From contig NZ_JNWO01000026.1 of assembly GCF_000716435.1 (NCBI RefSeq), positions 1 to 64,000 on the forward strand: a DNA stretch of 64,000 nucleotides. Direction: 5' to 3'. The notes under the pieces were generated by a model. That model saw only the letters and a program-made list of their open reading frames with translations. It was not told where the DNA came from and made no database searches. Positions 39,009 through 48,790 of the stretch are shown here, piece after piece (within the stretch, counting starts at the first letter, position 1; each line of letters begins with the position of its first letter). A program made the position numbers and the translations under genes. This DNA comes from Streptomyces xylophagus. GTDB taxonomy: Bacteria > Actinomycetota > Actinomycetes > Streptomycetales > Streptomycetaceae.

Positions 39009-42000
39009 CTATGCGGGAACCCCCACCCCCGCCAGGTTCTCGATCATGCGCCGCGTGCTGGGTCCGACCACCGCCGCCCAGTCCTCCGGGGTGTCCGCCA
39101 GCCAGCGGGCCATCAGGATGGCGAAGCCGGGGACGTGGCGGCCCAGGTCGACGAGGCCGCGGTCGAAGCGGGTCGCGCCGGCGGGGGTGCGGACCAGCAG
39201 CCGGCCGGTGCGATGGACGAGGTCGCGGATCTGGTCGTCGTCGCGCTGCGCCGCCGCGTGCAGCAGTGCGTCCAGTACGGCGGGGTCGTGCTCGTGCGCG
39301 AGCAGGAACTCCAGGAGTTCGCGGCGCAGCGGGCGGGAGGCGGGAGTGCCGGGTGCGGCGAGCACGCCCGCGAGGGCCGTCCGGACCGGTTCCGGGCCGC
39401 CGTCGAGGAGGCCGGTGACCAGGGGGTGGAGGACGGCCCGGGCGGTGGGGCCGTGGTCGAGGCGCCGGTCGACGTAGACACCGAGATGCGCGGCCGTCTC
39501 CGGCCACCGTACGACGGTCTCGCGCACCAGGGCTGCGGCCCGGCGGGCGAGAGCGGGGGTGGTGACGTCGGCGAGGGTGCGGATCGCCTCGCCCGCGTGC
39601 GGTCCGTGCAGGCGGGCGCGGAAGGCGTCGAGGACCGGTTCGGGGTGGGTGGTCAGCGCGGCGGCCAGCGCGCTCGGCGGGAACTGCGGGTCGCCGGACG
39701 CGAAGTGCCGTAGCGCCTGCGGGAGATGGCGGGCGCGGGTGTGCGGATCGCGGACGAGGAGGGCGAGCGCGCCGCCGTGCAGCGTGGAGTCGGCGGGGCG
39801 GGCGAGGAGGAACTGGGCGGCGTAGCGCAGGAGTTCACGGTCGGCCTCGGTCCGTACGTGCGGGGCGGTGCGCAGTCCGTACGCCACCGCCGCCACCCGC
39901 CGGGCCGGCCGCTCGTCGTGCGCCCACCGGTCCACGGCCCGGCACACGGCCGACGGCTCCTCCTCGGCCAGTACGGCGAGGAGTTCGTCGGCCCGCCCGT
40001 GCGCACAGCCGACGAGCACCTCCGTCAGATCGTCCAACGCCCGCCGCCGATGCGTGTGCAGCAGCGCCTGCGCGGCCGTCGCCACGGTCGCGTCCGGCGT
40101 CGCGGGCAACGGCCGCTCGTCGTCGAACCACCGCGTCAGCAACGGCTGTACGGCGGTGGGGTCGGCGACGAGCAACTCGGCGGCGGTGTCCAGGAATCGG
40201 GCCCCGATCGTCCCGCCCTGCGGAGCACCGTCGGCGAGCACGAGCCGCCGCAGCAACGCGAACCGCTCCGCCTCCTGGATGTGCAGCGCGGACCAGAACT
40301 CCGGTGCGAACTCCCTTGGTACGCCGCCCTGTTGCTCCCGCCGCGCCACCAACTGGTCGGCGAGCAGCCGCAGCGCCCCGCGGTACGGCGTCGCGTCCGG
40401 TACCCGCAGCAGCACCCCGGCCAGCAGCCGCGCCGCCCACCATGAGTGCGGGTCGGCGTTCAGAGCCTCCGCCAACTCCTCCAGCCGCGCGGCCAGTTGG
40501 CGGGTGCCGTGCTGCCGGGCGAGGAGCAGCAGCGCCTGTACGACGGGGCCGATGCGGTGGTGCGGTACGGGGAGCGGATGTCCGGCCCCTGGAGTCCTGG
40601 ACCGGTGCACCAGCGCTCGCAGGGCCTCGTCCAGGTCGAGGTGCATGCCCTGGATCCAGTCGGCCAACTCCTCGTGGGCGAAGCGGTATCCGTTGCCGGC
40701 CGGCACGAGGAGTCCCTCGGTGAGGACGGCGGACGCCCACCCGGTACCACCGCCGAGCCGTGCCGGTGCGGGTCCCCACGGGAACACCGCCTCGAACGAC
40801 TCCCTGTCCAACTCCCCCTGCCCCGGCCCGAGACTGCGCCGCGCCGCCTCGTGCACCTGCCCGGACACCTTCGCCGCGAGCCGCTGTACGGCGGTGCCGC
40901 GCAGCCCGTTCTCGGCGGCGAGGCGGACGGCGATCCGGAGGCACATGAGGTCGAGGTAGGCGGAGAACACATCGTCACGGTCGAGTTGGACACCCTGTGC
41001 GGCGGGCGGCGGCAGCGCGGCGAGCACGTCGGAGAGGAGCCGGAGGGTGAGGGGGTGCCGGGCGTCGGGGTCGGCGAGGGCGCTCTCCGGAACGCCGTAC
41101 GCTGCGCGGGCTCGGCGGGCTTCGTCGGGCCGCAGGTCTCCGAGGTGGACGCATGCCGGGGGCACCGTCCTGGGGGCTGCGCCCCCAGACCCCCGCTTCG
41201 GCCCTGAAGGGGCCTCGTCCTCAAACGCCGGACGGGCTGAATGATGCGGACCGGCGTCGATAGGCGCGGGCGCCCCAGAGCAAGCCGGACCGGCCGCGTT
41301 GGGTGCGGGAGCCCCGAAGAATGCCGGACCGGCACCGTCAGCCGCAGGCACCCTGAATTGACCGTGCCCAGCCCCTGCAGCCGCAGCCGCAGCCGCCCCA
41401 AAGCAACCCAGACCGCCACCGTCAGCCGCAGGCACCCCGAATTGACCCCGACCAGCCTCTCCAGCCGCAGGCACCGCAGAGCAATCCGGACCTGCCTCCT
41501 CAGCCGCAAGCCCCCCAGAAGGAACCCCGCCATACAGCAACTCCCTCGGAAACCCCGCCCCTTCCCAGTACTCCGCCCGACACCCCACCACCAACCGCGC
41601 CCCACTCTCCCGCAACCACTCCCCCGTCCCCCGAGTCCACTCACCCAGCCGATGCGCCAGCACCGGCGGCATCTCCTCCGGCCCGTCGAGCAGCAGCAGC
41701 AACGGCCGCCCGGCGTCGCACGCCACCCGCGCCAGTCGCTCGGGGCTCACGTCACCGAGGTCTCCGGAGGCTCCCGGCAGCGAGACCGACGCCGCGACGA
41801 TGCGTGCCGCCCGCTCCACCGTCCTGCGCACCGCGTCCGCCACCGACATGTCACCGTCCCGCAGATCGGCGCCGCGCAACCACAGCGTGGGCGCCGGTTC
41901 CGCACCCCCGTTGCGCCGCGCGGCGAGCGCCGCGAGTTCGGTCGTACGGCCACTGCCCGGGGACCCGACGAGGCCGAGTACGGCGGCCGAGCTCGCAGTG

Positions 42001-42941
42001 AACTCGGTGAACTCCCGTGCCACCGAGGGGCGTTCGACGGGCTCCACCACGCACGAGCCGTCGGCGTCACGGCTGGGGCCGACGAACCCCGCGAGCGCCC
42101 CCGGCGGTCCGTCCGACCCCACCGAGGTGGCCGTCAGCTCCAGCACTCCCGCCAGATTGAGGTCGGCGCCGTACGCGGGCACGGTCGCCGCGTTGCGGGC
42201 GAGGAGTTCACCCAACGGGGGCCAGACATCCCGGACTTGGCGTAGGGGCACCGCGAACCCCGTGTCCCGTTGCCCGGACTGCAGCGCCGTGCCGAGGACG
42301 CCGACCACCGCTCCGGTCACCGCGTCGAGGACCGGGCCGCCGGCCGCTCCCCCGCCCAGCCGCAGCGCGTCCCGGCCCGCCGTGCCGATCGCCAACTCCA
42401 GGGCGTCGTCGAGGAGATGGAAACGGTCGGTGGCCGTGTAGGTCACGGAGGTCGCGCCCAGGACACGGGCCTCGCGCCAGCAGCCCGCGGCGATGCGTAC
42501 GTATGTGCCGGTCTCGACACGGTTCCGGACGGTGACGGGGAGGGGGTCGACGCCCAAGCCCTCGGTGCGGACGAGGGCCAGGTCCAGGGCGGGCAGTGGA
42601 GTCACCGCGTCGGCGGTCACCAGGCAGGTGCGGTCGCCGGCGGCGTGTAGCACCAGGCGGGGCAGTCCGTCGACCGCCTCGTGGCTGGTGATCACCGTGC
42701 CGTGGTGATCGGCGACGAACCCGGTGCCGCGCGGGCGCCCGGCCAGGTCACGGATGCGCACCAGGGACCCGTCGCCGGCAGAGGGCGCAGCGCAGGCGCC
42801 GTCACCGGCAGCAGGCGCCGCGCCGGTCGCGTCGCCAACAGCGGGTGCGGCGACCTGCGTTGACCGTTCTGCCCGCGTACCTTCTCGTGTGTCTTCCCGC
42901 GTACGACGGCCGGCGCCCGTCCGCGGGCCACGTCCCGCCAT
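39009..42941 (-). CDS. Large protein: dead trypsin fold plus NTPase domain
   Basis: A 1310-residue protein. Residues about 60-235 form a trypsin-like fold with H87 (TSHEAV) and D120 (LDLALVR), but the serine position is alanine (A200, AAGGPVLD). Residues about 305-640 form a STAND/NACHT-like NTPase with GSPGSGRT at 326-333, where the usual Walker lysine is arginine, and a Walker B LLLLLDGPEE. Residues 640-1310 are a long helical array, probably HEAT- or TPR-like. An insertion at about 474-597 splits the NTPase. The start is ATG 42941, seven bases after GGGGAGG. A sensor or scaffold role is likely; the function is unknown. Confidence 0.82.
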   Translation of the reverse strand: MAGRGPRTGAGRRTREDTREGTRAERSTQVAAPAVGDATGAAPAAGDGACAAPSAGDGSLVRIRDLAGRPRGTGFVADHHGTVITSHEAVDGLPRLVLHAAGDRTCLVTADAVTPLPALDLALVRTEGLGVDPLPVTVRNRVETGTYVRIAAGCWREARVLGATSVTYTATDRFHLLDDALELAIGTAGRDALRLGGGAAGGPVLDAVTGAVVGVLGTALQSGQRDTGFAVPLRQVRDVWPPLGELLARNAATVPAYGADLNLAGVLELTATSVGSDGPPGALAGFVGPSRDADGSCVVEPVERPSVAREFTEFTASSAAVLGLVGSPGSGRTTELAALAARRNGGAEPAPTLWLRGADLRDGDMSVADAVRRTVERAARIVAASVSLPGASGDLGDVSPERLARVACDAGRPLLLLLDGPEEMPPVLAHRLGEWTRGTGEWLRESGARLVVGCRAEYWEGAGFPRELLYGGVPSGGLAAEEAGPDCSAVPAAGEAGRGQFGVPAADGGGLGCFGAAAAAAAGAGHGQFRVPAADGAGPAFFGAPAPNAAGPACSGAPAPIDAGPHHSARPAFEDEAPSGPKRGSGGAAPRTVPPACVHLGDLRPDEARRARAAYGVPESALADPDARHPLTLRLLSDVLAALPPPAAQGVQLDRDDVFSAYLDLMCLRIAVRLAAENGLRGTAVQRLAAKVSGQVHEAARRSLGPGQGELDRESFEAVFPWGPAPARLGGGTGWASAVLTEGLLVPAGNGYRFAHEELADWIQGMHLDLDEALRALVHRSRTPGAGHPLPVPHHRIGPVVQALLLLARQHGTRQLAARLEELAEALNADPHSWWAARLLAGVLLRVPDATPYRGALRLLADQLVARREQQGGVPREFAPEFWSALHIQEAERFALLRRLVLADGAPQGGTIGARFLDTAAELLVADPTAVQPLLTRWFDDERPLPATPDATVATAAQALLHTHRRRALDDLTEVLVGCAHGRADELLAVLAEEEPSAVCRAVDRWAHDERPARRVAAVAYGLRTAPHVRTEADRELLRYAAQFLLARPADSTLHGGALALLVRDPHTRARHLPQALRHFASGDPQFPPSALAAALTTHPEPVLDAFRARLHGPHAGEAIRTLADVTTPALARRAAALVRETVVRWPETAAHLGVYVDRRLDHGPTARAVLHPLVTGLLDGGPEPVRTALAGVLAAPGTPASRPLRRELLEFLLAHEHDPAVLDALLHAAAQRDDDQIRDLVHRTGRLLVRTPAGATRFDRGLVDLGRHVPGFAILMARWLADTPEDWAAVVGPSTRRMIENLAGVGVPA
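41172..41240 (-). repeat. Streptomyces intergenic repeat inside a coding region
   Basis: This 69-base stretch closely matches another at 59431-59499, which is intergenic. Both run from GGGGGCTG to GGACGGGCTGA on the plus strand. Here it is read in frame as residues 568-590 of the NTPase protein. Confidence 0.85.
41243..41505 (-). repeat. Degenerate 13-codon coding repeats
   Basis: About six or seven imperfect units of 12-15 codons encode variants of VPAADGAGPAFFG, directly adjacent to the repeat element at 41172-41240, within the NTPase domain. Confidence 0.75.
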
Positions 42942-43127
42942 GGTCGAACCTCCCCGCCGTACCCATGCCCTGTGTTCGACGGTAGGCGTGGCGTGATCGG
43001 CGGGACAGATCGCGTGGTGAACGCGCCCCCTTCCGCTCCCTCGGTTCACTCCGAGCGCCTGCCCAGGTGGGTGAATAGACGCGGAGGGTTGGATACACCC
43101 TAGGGGTGGGGGAACCGAGGGGGGACC

Positions 43128-43168
43128 GTGGAGCGGCGGGAACGTGGACCCCGTGACCGCCGCTCCAC
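43128..43168. terminator. Inverted repeat between truB and the NTPase gene
   Basis: A perfect 12-bp stem (43128-43139 with 43157-43168) and 17-base loop lie in the spacer before the NTPase gene. Together with the next hairpin it isolates the truB operon from that gene. Confidence 0.6.
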
Positions 43169-43181
43169 GGGCGGGAGTTGG

Positions 43182-43205
43182 ACCCCCGGAGAAGTCTCCG
43201 GGGGT
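43182..43205 (-). terminator. truB terminator
   Basis: ACCCCCGGAG/CTCCGGGGGT forms a tight GC-rich hairpin, ending five bases from the truB stop codon. Confidence 0.8.
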
Positions 43206-43210
43206 GTCAC

Positions 43211-44116
43211 TCAGGCGAAGACCGCGAGGCTCTTGGCCTTGCCCTTCTGTTCCTCGACCAGGGCCAGGAAACGGCCCTCGGGGTCGAAGACGCCGACCGC
43301 GCCGACGCCCGTGTACTCCTCGGGGATCTCCAGACGGACTCCGTTGAGCAGGAGCTTCGCCCGCCGGGAGTCCACGGACCAGCGCGGGAACGCGGCTTCC
43401 GCGGCCTCGGCGATCGGCATCACCGTCAGCTCCTCCTGGAGCTGGTCCAGGGTCCTGGCCGCGTCCAGCTTGTACGGGCCGACGCGGGTGCGGCGCAGGG
43501 CGGTCAGATGGCCGCCCACGCCGAGGTCCGCGCCCAGGTCGCGGGCGAGCGCCCGGATGTAGGTGCCGGACGAGCAGACCACCGAGACCACCAGGTCCAG
43601 GACGGGGGTGCCGTCCTCGGCTACGGCGTCCCGGACGTCGTAGACCGCGAAGGAGGAGATGGTGACGGGGCGGGCGGGGATCTCGAAGTCCTCGCCGTCG
43701 CGGGCCCGTTTGTACGAGCGCACGCCGTTGATCTTGATGGCGCTGACCTTGGAGGGGACCTGCATGATCGCGCCGCTGAGCTTGGCGATCCCGGCGTCGA
43801 CGGCGTCCCGGGTGACCTTCGAGGCGTCGACCGACCCCGTGATCTCGCCCTCGGCGTCGTCGGTCAGGGTGCTCTGGCCCAGGCGGATCGTGCCCAGGTA
43901 CTCCTTCTCCGTCAGCGCGAGATGGCCGAGGAGCTTTGTCGCCTTCTCGACTCCGAGGACGAGCACGCCCGTCGCCATGGGGTCGAGGGTGCCCGCGTGG
44001 CCCACGCGGCGGGTGCGGGCGATGCCGCGCATCTTGGCGACCACGTCGTGAGAGGTGAAGCCCGACGGCTTGTCCACGATGACAAGGCCGTCGGGCGTCG
44101 GGGTTTTCTCGGTCAT
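43211..44116 (-). CDS. truB: tRNA pseudouridine(55) synthase TruB
   Basis: A 301-residue enzyme that isomerises U55 in the T-loop of tRNAs. The catalytic aspartate motif GTLDPMATGVLVLG is intact, as are the N-terminal GLVIVDKPSGFTSHDVV and the SGTYIRALARDLG motif. A C-terminal PUA-like region follows. The start ATG overlaps the rbfA stop (ATGA), so the two are coupled. It ends the rimP-nusA-ylxR-infB-DUF503-rbfA-truB cluster, a classic bacterial order. Confidence 0.96.
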   Translation of the reverse strand: MTEKTPTPDGLVIVDKPSGFTSHDVVAKMRGIARTRRVGHAGTLDPMATGVLVLGVEKATKLLGHLALTEKEYLGTIRLGQSTLTDDAEGEITGSVDASKVTRDAVDAGIAKLSGAIMQVPSKVSAIKINGVRSYKRARDGEDFEIPARPVTISSFAVYDVRDAVAEDGTPVLDLVVSVVCSSGTYIRALARDLGADLGVGGHLTALRRTRVGPYKLDAARTLDQLQEELTVMPIAEAAEAAFPRWSVDSRRAKLLLNGVRLEIPEEYTGVGAVGVFDPEGRFLALVEEQKGKAKSLAVFA

Positions 44117-44562
44117 TCGGAGGCGTCGTCCTCGTCGTCCTCGCCGGGCTTCTTGTACGGGTCCGCGTCACCGGCGTAGGCGGCGCCCGCCGAGACCTCG
44201 CGGACCTTCTCGTCGGACTGCCGGGCCTTGTCGAGGAGGTCCTCGATGGTCTTGGCGGTGTCCGGGAGGGCGTCCGCGACGAAGGTGAGGGTCGGCGTGA
44301 ACTTCACGCCGGCCGCCGCGCCGACGGCGGAGCGCAGGACGCCCCTGGCGCTCTCCAGACCGGCGGCCGCCTCGGCCCGCACCTCGTCGTCGCCGTAGAC
44401 CGTGTAGAAGACGGTCGCCTCCCGCAGGTCGCCCGTGACGCGGGTGTCCGTGATGGTGACGTGGGTGCCGAGCCGGGGGTCCTTGATGCCGCGCTGCAGC
44501 TTCTGGGCCACCACCTCTCGGATGAGGTCCGCCAGCCTCTTGGCACGCGCGTTGTCGGCCAC
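44113..44562 (-). CDS. rbfA: 30S ribosome-binding factor A
   Basis: A 149-residue KH-fold protein that binds the 30S subunit during 16S rRNA maturation. Conserved features are RAKRLADLIREVVAQKLQR, DPRLGTHVTITDTRVTGDL, the strand ATVFYTVYGDD and FTPTLTFVADAL. A C-terminal acidic extension (EDDEDDASE) is typical of actinobacteria. GGAG precedes the ATG. The 88-base spacer upstream is made almost entirely of direct repeats. Confidence 0.95.
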   Translation of the reverse strand: MADNARAKRLADLIREVVAQKLQRGIKDPRLGTHVTITDTRVTGDLREATVFYTVYGDDEVRAEAAAGLESARGVLRSAVGAAAGVKFTPTLTFVADALPDTAKTIEDLLDKARQSDEKVREVSAGAAYAGDADPYKKPGEDDEDDASE

Positions 44563-44579
44563 TGGTCCGTCTCCTTAGT

Positions 44580-44664
44580 AACTACGTCTTGCTGCAACTA
44601 CGTCTTGCTGCTTGCTTCGGTCTTCGTCCGGCTTCGGTCTTCGTCTGGCTTCAGTCTTCGTCGC
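44580..44664. repeat. Two adjoining tandem repeats before rbfA
   Basis: Two perfect 16-base units (44580-44595, 44596-44611) are followed by three 17-base units of GCTTCGGTCTTCGTCYG type (44614-44664, a few mismatches). The last unit overlaps the 3' end of the DUF503 gene. Confidence 0.85.
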
Positions 44665-44944
44665 TGTGGAGTCTGCGTCGAACGGAGAGCAGTTCCACCT
44701 CGGGCCGCGCGGCGACGAGTCGCTCGCAGCGGTCCAGTACGTCGGTGAGGTGTCCCGTGTCCCCGGAGACCACCGCGAGCCCGATCTCGGCCCTGCGATG
44801 GAGGTCCTGACTGCCCGTCTCGGCCGCGCTCACCGCGTACTTGCGCTGGAGTTCGGCCACGATCGGACGGACGAGAGAGCGTTTCTCCTTCAGCGAGTGG
44901 ACGTCGCCGAGGAGCAGATCGAAGGACAGAGTCCCCACATACAT
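44651..44944 (-). CDS. DUF503 family protein (YlxP-like)
   Basis: A 97-residue protein of the DUF503/YlxP family, found next to infB and rbfA in many Gram-positives and sometimes linked to ribosome assembly. The family signature LSFDLLLGDVHSLKEKRSLVRPIV is clear. It is followed by a ferredoxin-like second half (EIGLAVVSGDTGHLTDVLDRCERLV). Normal length. Its final codons lie in a 17-base tandem repeat, so the C-terminal HSDED may vary among strains. The exact biochemical role is not established. Confidence 0.9.
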   Translation of the reverse strand: MYVGTLSFDLLLGDVHSLKEKRSLVRPIVAELQRKYAVSAAETGSQDLHRRAEIGLAVVSGDTGHLTDVLDRCERLVAARPEVELLSVRRRLHSDED

Positions 44945-45022
44945 GTGTGTCCGGATGTCCCGCCGGTTCGGGGTATGGGCGCCGGTCTCGGACGCCGATA
45001 CAGGAACCGTACACGCAACGGC

Positions 45023-45065
45023 CGGGGCCGATCGACGGAAATTCTGCTCCCGCCGACCGGCCCCG
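45023..45065 (-). terminator. Possible terminator after infB
   Basis: CGGGGCCG (45023-45030) pairs with CGGCCCCG (45058-45065), with three more inner pairs past a mismatch, 18 bases after the infB stop. Confidence 0.5.
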
Positions 45066-45082
45066 ATCGCGTGCTGTGACGA

Positions 45083-48000
45083 TCAGCCGCGAGGCTTCTC
45101 GCGCATCTCGTACGTCGCGATGACGTCGTCGACCTTGATGTCGTTGAAGTTGCCGAGGTTGATACCGCCCTCGAACCCTTCGCGGATCTCGGTGACGTCG
45201 TCCTTGAAGCGACGCAGACCGGAGATGTTGAGGCTCTCGGCGATGACCTTGCCGTCGCGGACGAGGCGCGCCTTGGTGTTGCGCTTGACCTCTCCGGAGC
45301 GGACCAGGACACCGGCGATGTTGCCCAGCTTGGACGACTTGAAGACCTCGCGGATCTCCGCCGTGCCGAGCTCGACCTCCTCGTACTCCGGCTTGAGCAT
45401 GCCCTTCAGGGCCGCCTCGATCTCCTCGATGGCCTGGTAGATCACCGAGTAGTACCGGACGTCGACGCCCTCGCGCTCCGCCATCTGCGCCGCGCGGCCC
45501 GCAGCGCGGACGTTGAAGCCGATGACGATCGCGTCGGAGCCGGTCGCCAGGTCGATGTCCGACTCGGTGACCGCACCCACGCCGCGGTGCAGGACGCGGA
45601 TGTCGACCTCTTCGCCGACGTCGAGCTGGAGCAGCGAGGACTCGAGAGCCTCCACCGAACCGGACGCGTCGCCCTTGATGATGAGGTTGAGTTCCTGCAC
45701 CAGACCGGCCTTGAGGGCCTCGTCCAGGTTCTCCAGGGAGAACCGGACTCCGCGCCGGGCGAAGTTGGCGTTGCGCTCGCGCGCCGCGCGCTTCTCGGCG
45801 ATCTGACGTGCCGTGCGGTCCTCGTCGACGACGAGGAAGTTGTCGCCGGCGCCCGGGACGTTGGTGAGTCCGAGGACGAGGACCGGGGTCGAGGGACCCG
45901 CCTCTTCCACGTTGTCGCCCTTGTCGTCGAGCATCGCGCGGACACGGCCGTACGCGTCGCCGACCACCATGGTGTCGCCGACCCGCAGGGTGCCTCGCTG
46001 GACCAGGACGGTCGCGACGGCGCCGCGGCCGCGGTCGAGGTGGGACTCGATCGCGATGCCCTGCGCGTCCTGCTCCGGGTTGGCCCGCAGGTCGAGCGAG
46101 GCGTCCGCGGTCAGGACCACGGCCTCGAGCAGGGCGTCGATGTTCAGACCCTGCTTGGCGGAGATGTCGACGAACATCGTGTCGCCGCCGTACTCCTCGG
46201 CCACCAGACCGAACTCGGTGAGCTGACCGCGCACCTTGGTCGGGTCGGCGCCCTCGACGTCGATCTTGTTGACCGCGACCACGATCGGCACGTCGGCCGC
46301 CTTGGCGTGGTTCAACGCCTCGATCGTCTGGGGCATCACACCGTCGTTGGCCGCCACCACGAGGATCGCGATGTCGGTCGACTTGGCACCACGGGCACGC
46401 ATGGCGGTGAACGCCTCGTGACCCGGGGTGTCGATGAAGGTGATGCGACGCTCTTCGCCGTTGACCTCGGTCGCGACCTGGTACGCACCGATGTGCTGCG
46501 TGATACCGCCGGCCTCGCCCGCGACGACGTTCGTCTTGCGGATGGTGTCCAGCAGTCGGGTCTTACCGTGGTCGACGTGACCCATGACGGTCACGACCGG
46601 CGGACGCGCGACGAGGAACTCCTCGCCACCCTCGTCCTCGCCGAACTCGATGTCGAAGGACTCGAGCAGCTCGCGGTCCTCCTCCTCGGGGCTGACGATC
46701 TCGAGGACGAAGTTCATCTCGTCCGCGAGGAGCTTCAGCGTCTCGTCGGAGACGGACTGCGTGGCAGTGACCATCTCGCCGAGGTTCATCATCACGCCGA
46801 CGAGCGACGCCGGGTTGGCGTTGATCTTCTCGGCGAAGTCGGTGAGGGACGCACCGCGCGACAGACGGACGGACTGTCCGTTGCCACGAGGCAGCATCAC
46901 ACCGCCGACCGACGGGGCCTGCATGGCCTCGTACTCCTGGCGCCTCTGCCGCTTCGACTTGCGACCACGACGCGCGGGACCACCGGGACGACCGAAGGCG
47001 CCCTGTGTGCCACCACGGCCACCGGGACCACCGGGACGACCACCGAAGCCGGGACGGCCACCGCCGCCACCGGCGGGAGCACCCGGACGGCCGGCGAAAC
47101 CGCCGCCACCGCCACCGGGACCCGCGGGACGACCGGCGAAACCGCCACCGCCGCCACCGGGACGACCGGCGAAGCCGCCGCCACCACCGGGACGACCGCC
47201 GCCGCCACCGGGACCGCCGGGACGACCGCCACCGGCACCGGGACCACGGCCACCGGGGCCGCCACCGGGACGGGGGCTGCTGCCCGCGGCGGGACGCTGC
47301 GGCATCATGCCGGGGTTGGGACGGTTGCCACCGGGGCCACCGCCCGGACGCGGAGCGCCGCCCTGCGGGCGGGGCATGCCGCCCGGAGACGGACGCGCGC
47401 CACCGGGAGCGCCGGGACGGGCACCGCCCGCAGCACCCTGGGGACGGGGACCGCCCTGACCGGCACCCTGCGGACGCGGAGCGCCGCCGGGAGCACCACC
47501 CGGGCGGTCCTGACCGCCGGGACGCGGGGCACCGGGACGGGGCGCACCGGGGCGCGCCATGCCGGTGGAACCACCGGAGGTGAACGGGTTGTTGCCCGGA
47601 CGGGGACCGGCCGGACGAGCACCGGGACGCGCGCCCTGACCGGCCGGACGCGGTGCGCCGGGACGGTCGCCGCGGTCACTGCGCTCGGGACGGTCGCCAC
47701 GACCCTGGCCGCCCTGACCGGGACCGGCCGGACGGGCACCGCCCGGACGGGGAGCCTGGCTCGCCGGACGCGGGGCGCCCGGACGGGGAGCGGAACCGCC
47801 GGTGGAGGCAGGCGCGGCCGGAGCCGCGGGAGCCGCCGGAGGCGCGGTGAACTCGGGCGTGGTCGGCGCCGGCGAGGCCGGGGCCGGACGCGGCGCGGGC
47901 CGCGGGCCCGGACGGGGGCCGGAGCCACCGACGGAGGCCGGTGCGGCGGGCGCGACCGGGGCTGCGGGAGCCGCGGCGGCGCTCTCGGCGACGACCGGCT

Positions 48001-48274
48001 TCGGGGCCGGCGGACGCGGGGCGGCAGGACCCGGACGGGCACCCTGCGCCGGAGAGGGGGCGCCCGGACGTGCCGGGGCAGCCTTACGAGCGGGGGCGGG
48101 CTTGCCGCCTCCGCTGCCCTGCTGGAGGGCGTCTGTCAGCTTGCGTACAACGGGCGCCTCGATCGTCGAGGACGCCGAACGGACAAATTCACCGAGTTCT
48201 TGGAGCTTGGCCATGACGACCTTGCTCTCCACCCCGAACTCCTTGGCGAGTTCGTATACCCGGACCTTAGCCAC
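45083..48274 (-). CDS. infB: Translation initiation factor IF-2
   Basis: A 1063-residue GTPase that places initiator tRNA on the 30S subunit. An N-terminal IF2-N helix bundle ([21 protein letters not shown]) is followed by about 350 residues of Gly/Pro/Ala/Arg low complexity, much longer than in E. coli. Then come a second IF2-N domain, the G domain with GHVDHGKT near residue 564, VNKID, and the C-terminal initiator-binding domain ([18 protein letters not shown]). The GTG start follows AAAAGGAG. A Gly-rich region is typical of streptomycete IF-2. Confidence 0.97.
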   Translation of the reverse strand: MAKVRVYELAKEFGVESKVVMAKLQELGEFVRSASSTIEAPVVRKLTDALQQGSGGGKPAPARKAAPARPGAPSPAQGARPGPAAPRPPAPKPVVAESAAAAPAAPVAPAAPASVGGSGPRPGPRPAPRPAPASPAPTTPEFTAPPAAPAAPAAPASTGGSAPRPGAPRPASQAPRPGGARPAGPGQGGQGRGDRPERSDRGDRPGAPRPAGQGARPGARPAGPRPGNNPFTSGGSTGMARPGAPRPGAPRPGGQDRPGGAPGGAPRPQGAGQGGPRPQGAAGGARPGAPGGARPSPGGMPRPQGGAPRPGGGPGGNRPNPGMMPQRPAAGSSPRPGGGPGGRGPGAGGGRPGGPGGGGGRPGGGGGFAGRPGGGGGGFAGRPAGPGGGGGGFAGRPGAPAGGGGGRPGFGGRPGGPGGRGGTQGAFGRPGGPARRGRKSKRQRRQEYEAMQAPSVGGVMLPRGNGQSVRLSRGASLTDFAEKINANPASLVGVMMNLGEMVTATQSVSDETLKLLADEMNFVLEIVSPEEEDRELLESFDIEFGEDEGGEEFLVARPPVVTVMGHVDHGKTRLLDTIRKTNVVAGEAGGITQHIGAYQVATEVNGEERRITFIDTPGHEAFTAMRARGAKSTDIAILVVAANDGVMPQTIEALNHAKAADVPIVVAVNKIDVEGADPTKVRGQLTEFGLVAEEYGGDTMFVDISAKQGLNIDALLEAVVLTADASLDLRANPEQDAQGIAIESHLDRGRGAVATVLVQRGTLRVGDTMVVGDAYGRVRAMLDDKGDNVEEAGPSTPVLVLGLTNVPGAGDNFLVVDEDRTARQIAEKRAARERNANFARRGVRFSLENLDEALKAGLVQELNLIIKGDASGSVEALESSLLQLDVGEEVDIRVLHRGVGAVTESDIDLATGSDAIVIGFNVRAAGRAAQMAEREGVDVRYYSVIYQAIEEIEAALKGMLKPEYEEVELGTAEIREVFKSSKLGNIAGVLVRSGEVKRNTKARLVRDGKVIAESLNISGLRRFKDDVTEIREGFEGGINLGNFNDIKVDDVIATYEMREKPRG

Positions 48275-48327
48275 TTCGCTCCTTTTAGGTCCGGGTTGCG
48301 TCCGGACCGTCGCTACTTCATGGGCGT

Positions 48328-48360
48328 ACTCATCGCGTGCTCATCGAGTGCTCATCGCAA
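48328..48360 (-). repeat. Three 11-base direct repeats before infB
   Basis: Three near-identical 11-base units ((A/G)CTCATCGCGT type) lie in tandem in the ylxR-infB spacer. They give repeated ATGAGCAC on the minus strand. No function is apparent. Confidence 0.65.
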
Positions 48361-48421
48361 TCTCGACCTACTTCCAACTCGCGGAATACCGGGCCGCACG
48401 GAGGTTCCGTACGACTCGCTC

Positions 48422-48700
48422 TTACGGTGTTGCCTGCTCGACGTAGAGGCGCAACGCCTTTGTGTCGAGCGATCCCTGGGCACGCAGCGCCCGCGGGAAC
48501 GCCCGGCGGCGTACCGCCAGGTCGAGACAGACCAGGGCGGGATGCAGATACGCACCCCGGCCGGGCAGCGTACCGCGATGATCGGGGACGCATTCACCCT
48601 CGACCGCCACGATGCGCAGCAGTTCCTTCTTGGCCGCTCGCTCCCGGCACCCCACACAGGTGCGCTCAGGGCATGCGCGGGCTCGCGTCCGGCCAGACAC
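48422..48700 (-). CDS. ylxR: YlxR/DUF448 family protein
   Basis: A 92-residue RNA-binding-fold protein of the YlxR family, conserved between nusA and infB. The signature is complete: RTCVGCRERAAKKELLRIV, then DHRGTLPGRGAYLHPALVCLDLAVRRRAFPRAL. In other bacteria YlxR has been reported to bind nucleic acid or modulate RNase P; its role in Streptomyces is not settled. The start is GTG 48700. It lies 147 bases before infB and 90 bases after nusA. Confidence 0.93.
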   Translation of the reverse strand: MSGRTRARACPERTCVGCRERAAKKELLRIVAVEGECVPDHRGTLPGRGAYLHPALVCLDLAVRRRAFPRALRAQGSLDTKALRLYVEQATP

Positions 48701-48790
48701 TGCTAAGTCTACCTCCCCGCACCGACCTCACCCCTTTGGGGCAAGAATCGAACGGTTGTTGTCGTGATCTCAGCCACTCGCGGCCGAGAT

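Noticed and set aside
41172..41505. A small mobile element or IS remnant
   Set aside because: No transposase, target duplication or terminal inverted repeats; the segment is a short intergenic repeat plus coding repeats.
42942..44171. Upstream extension of the trypsin/NTPase gene by about 410 codons through truB
   Set aside because: The frame is open only as an antisense-type/other-frame reading of truB and has no domain content. ATG 42941 has a good ribosome site, and two terminators lie in the extension.
45587..48706. A 1039-codon plus-strand frame opposite infB, with a long Thr/Gly/Ala tract
   Set aside because: It is the complement of the IF-2 low-complexity region; infB is certain by its domains.
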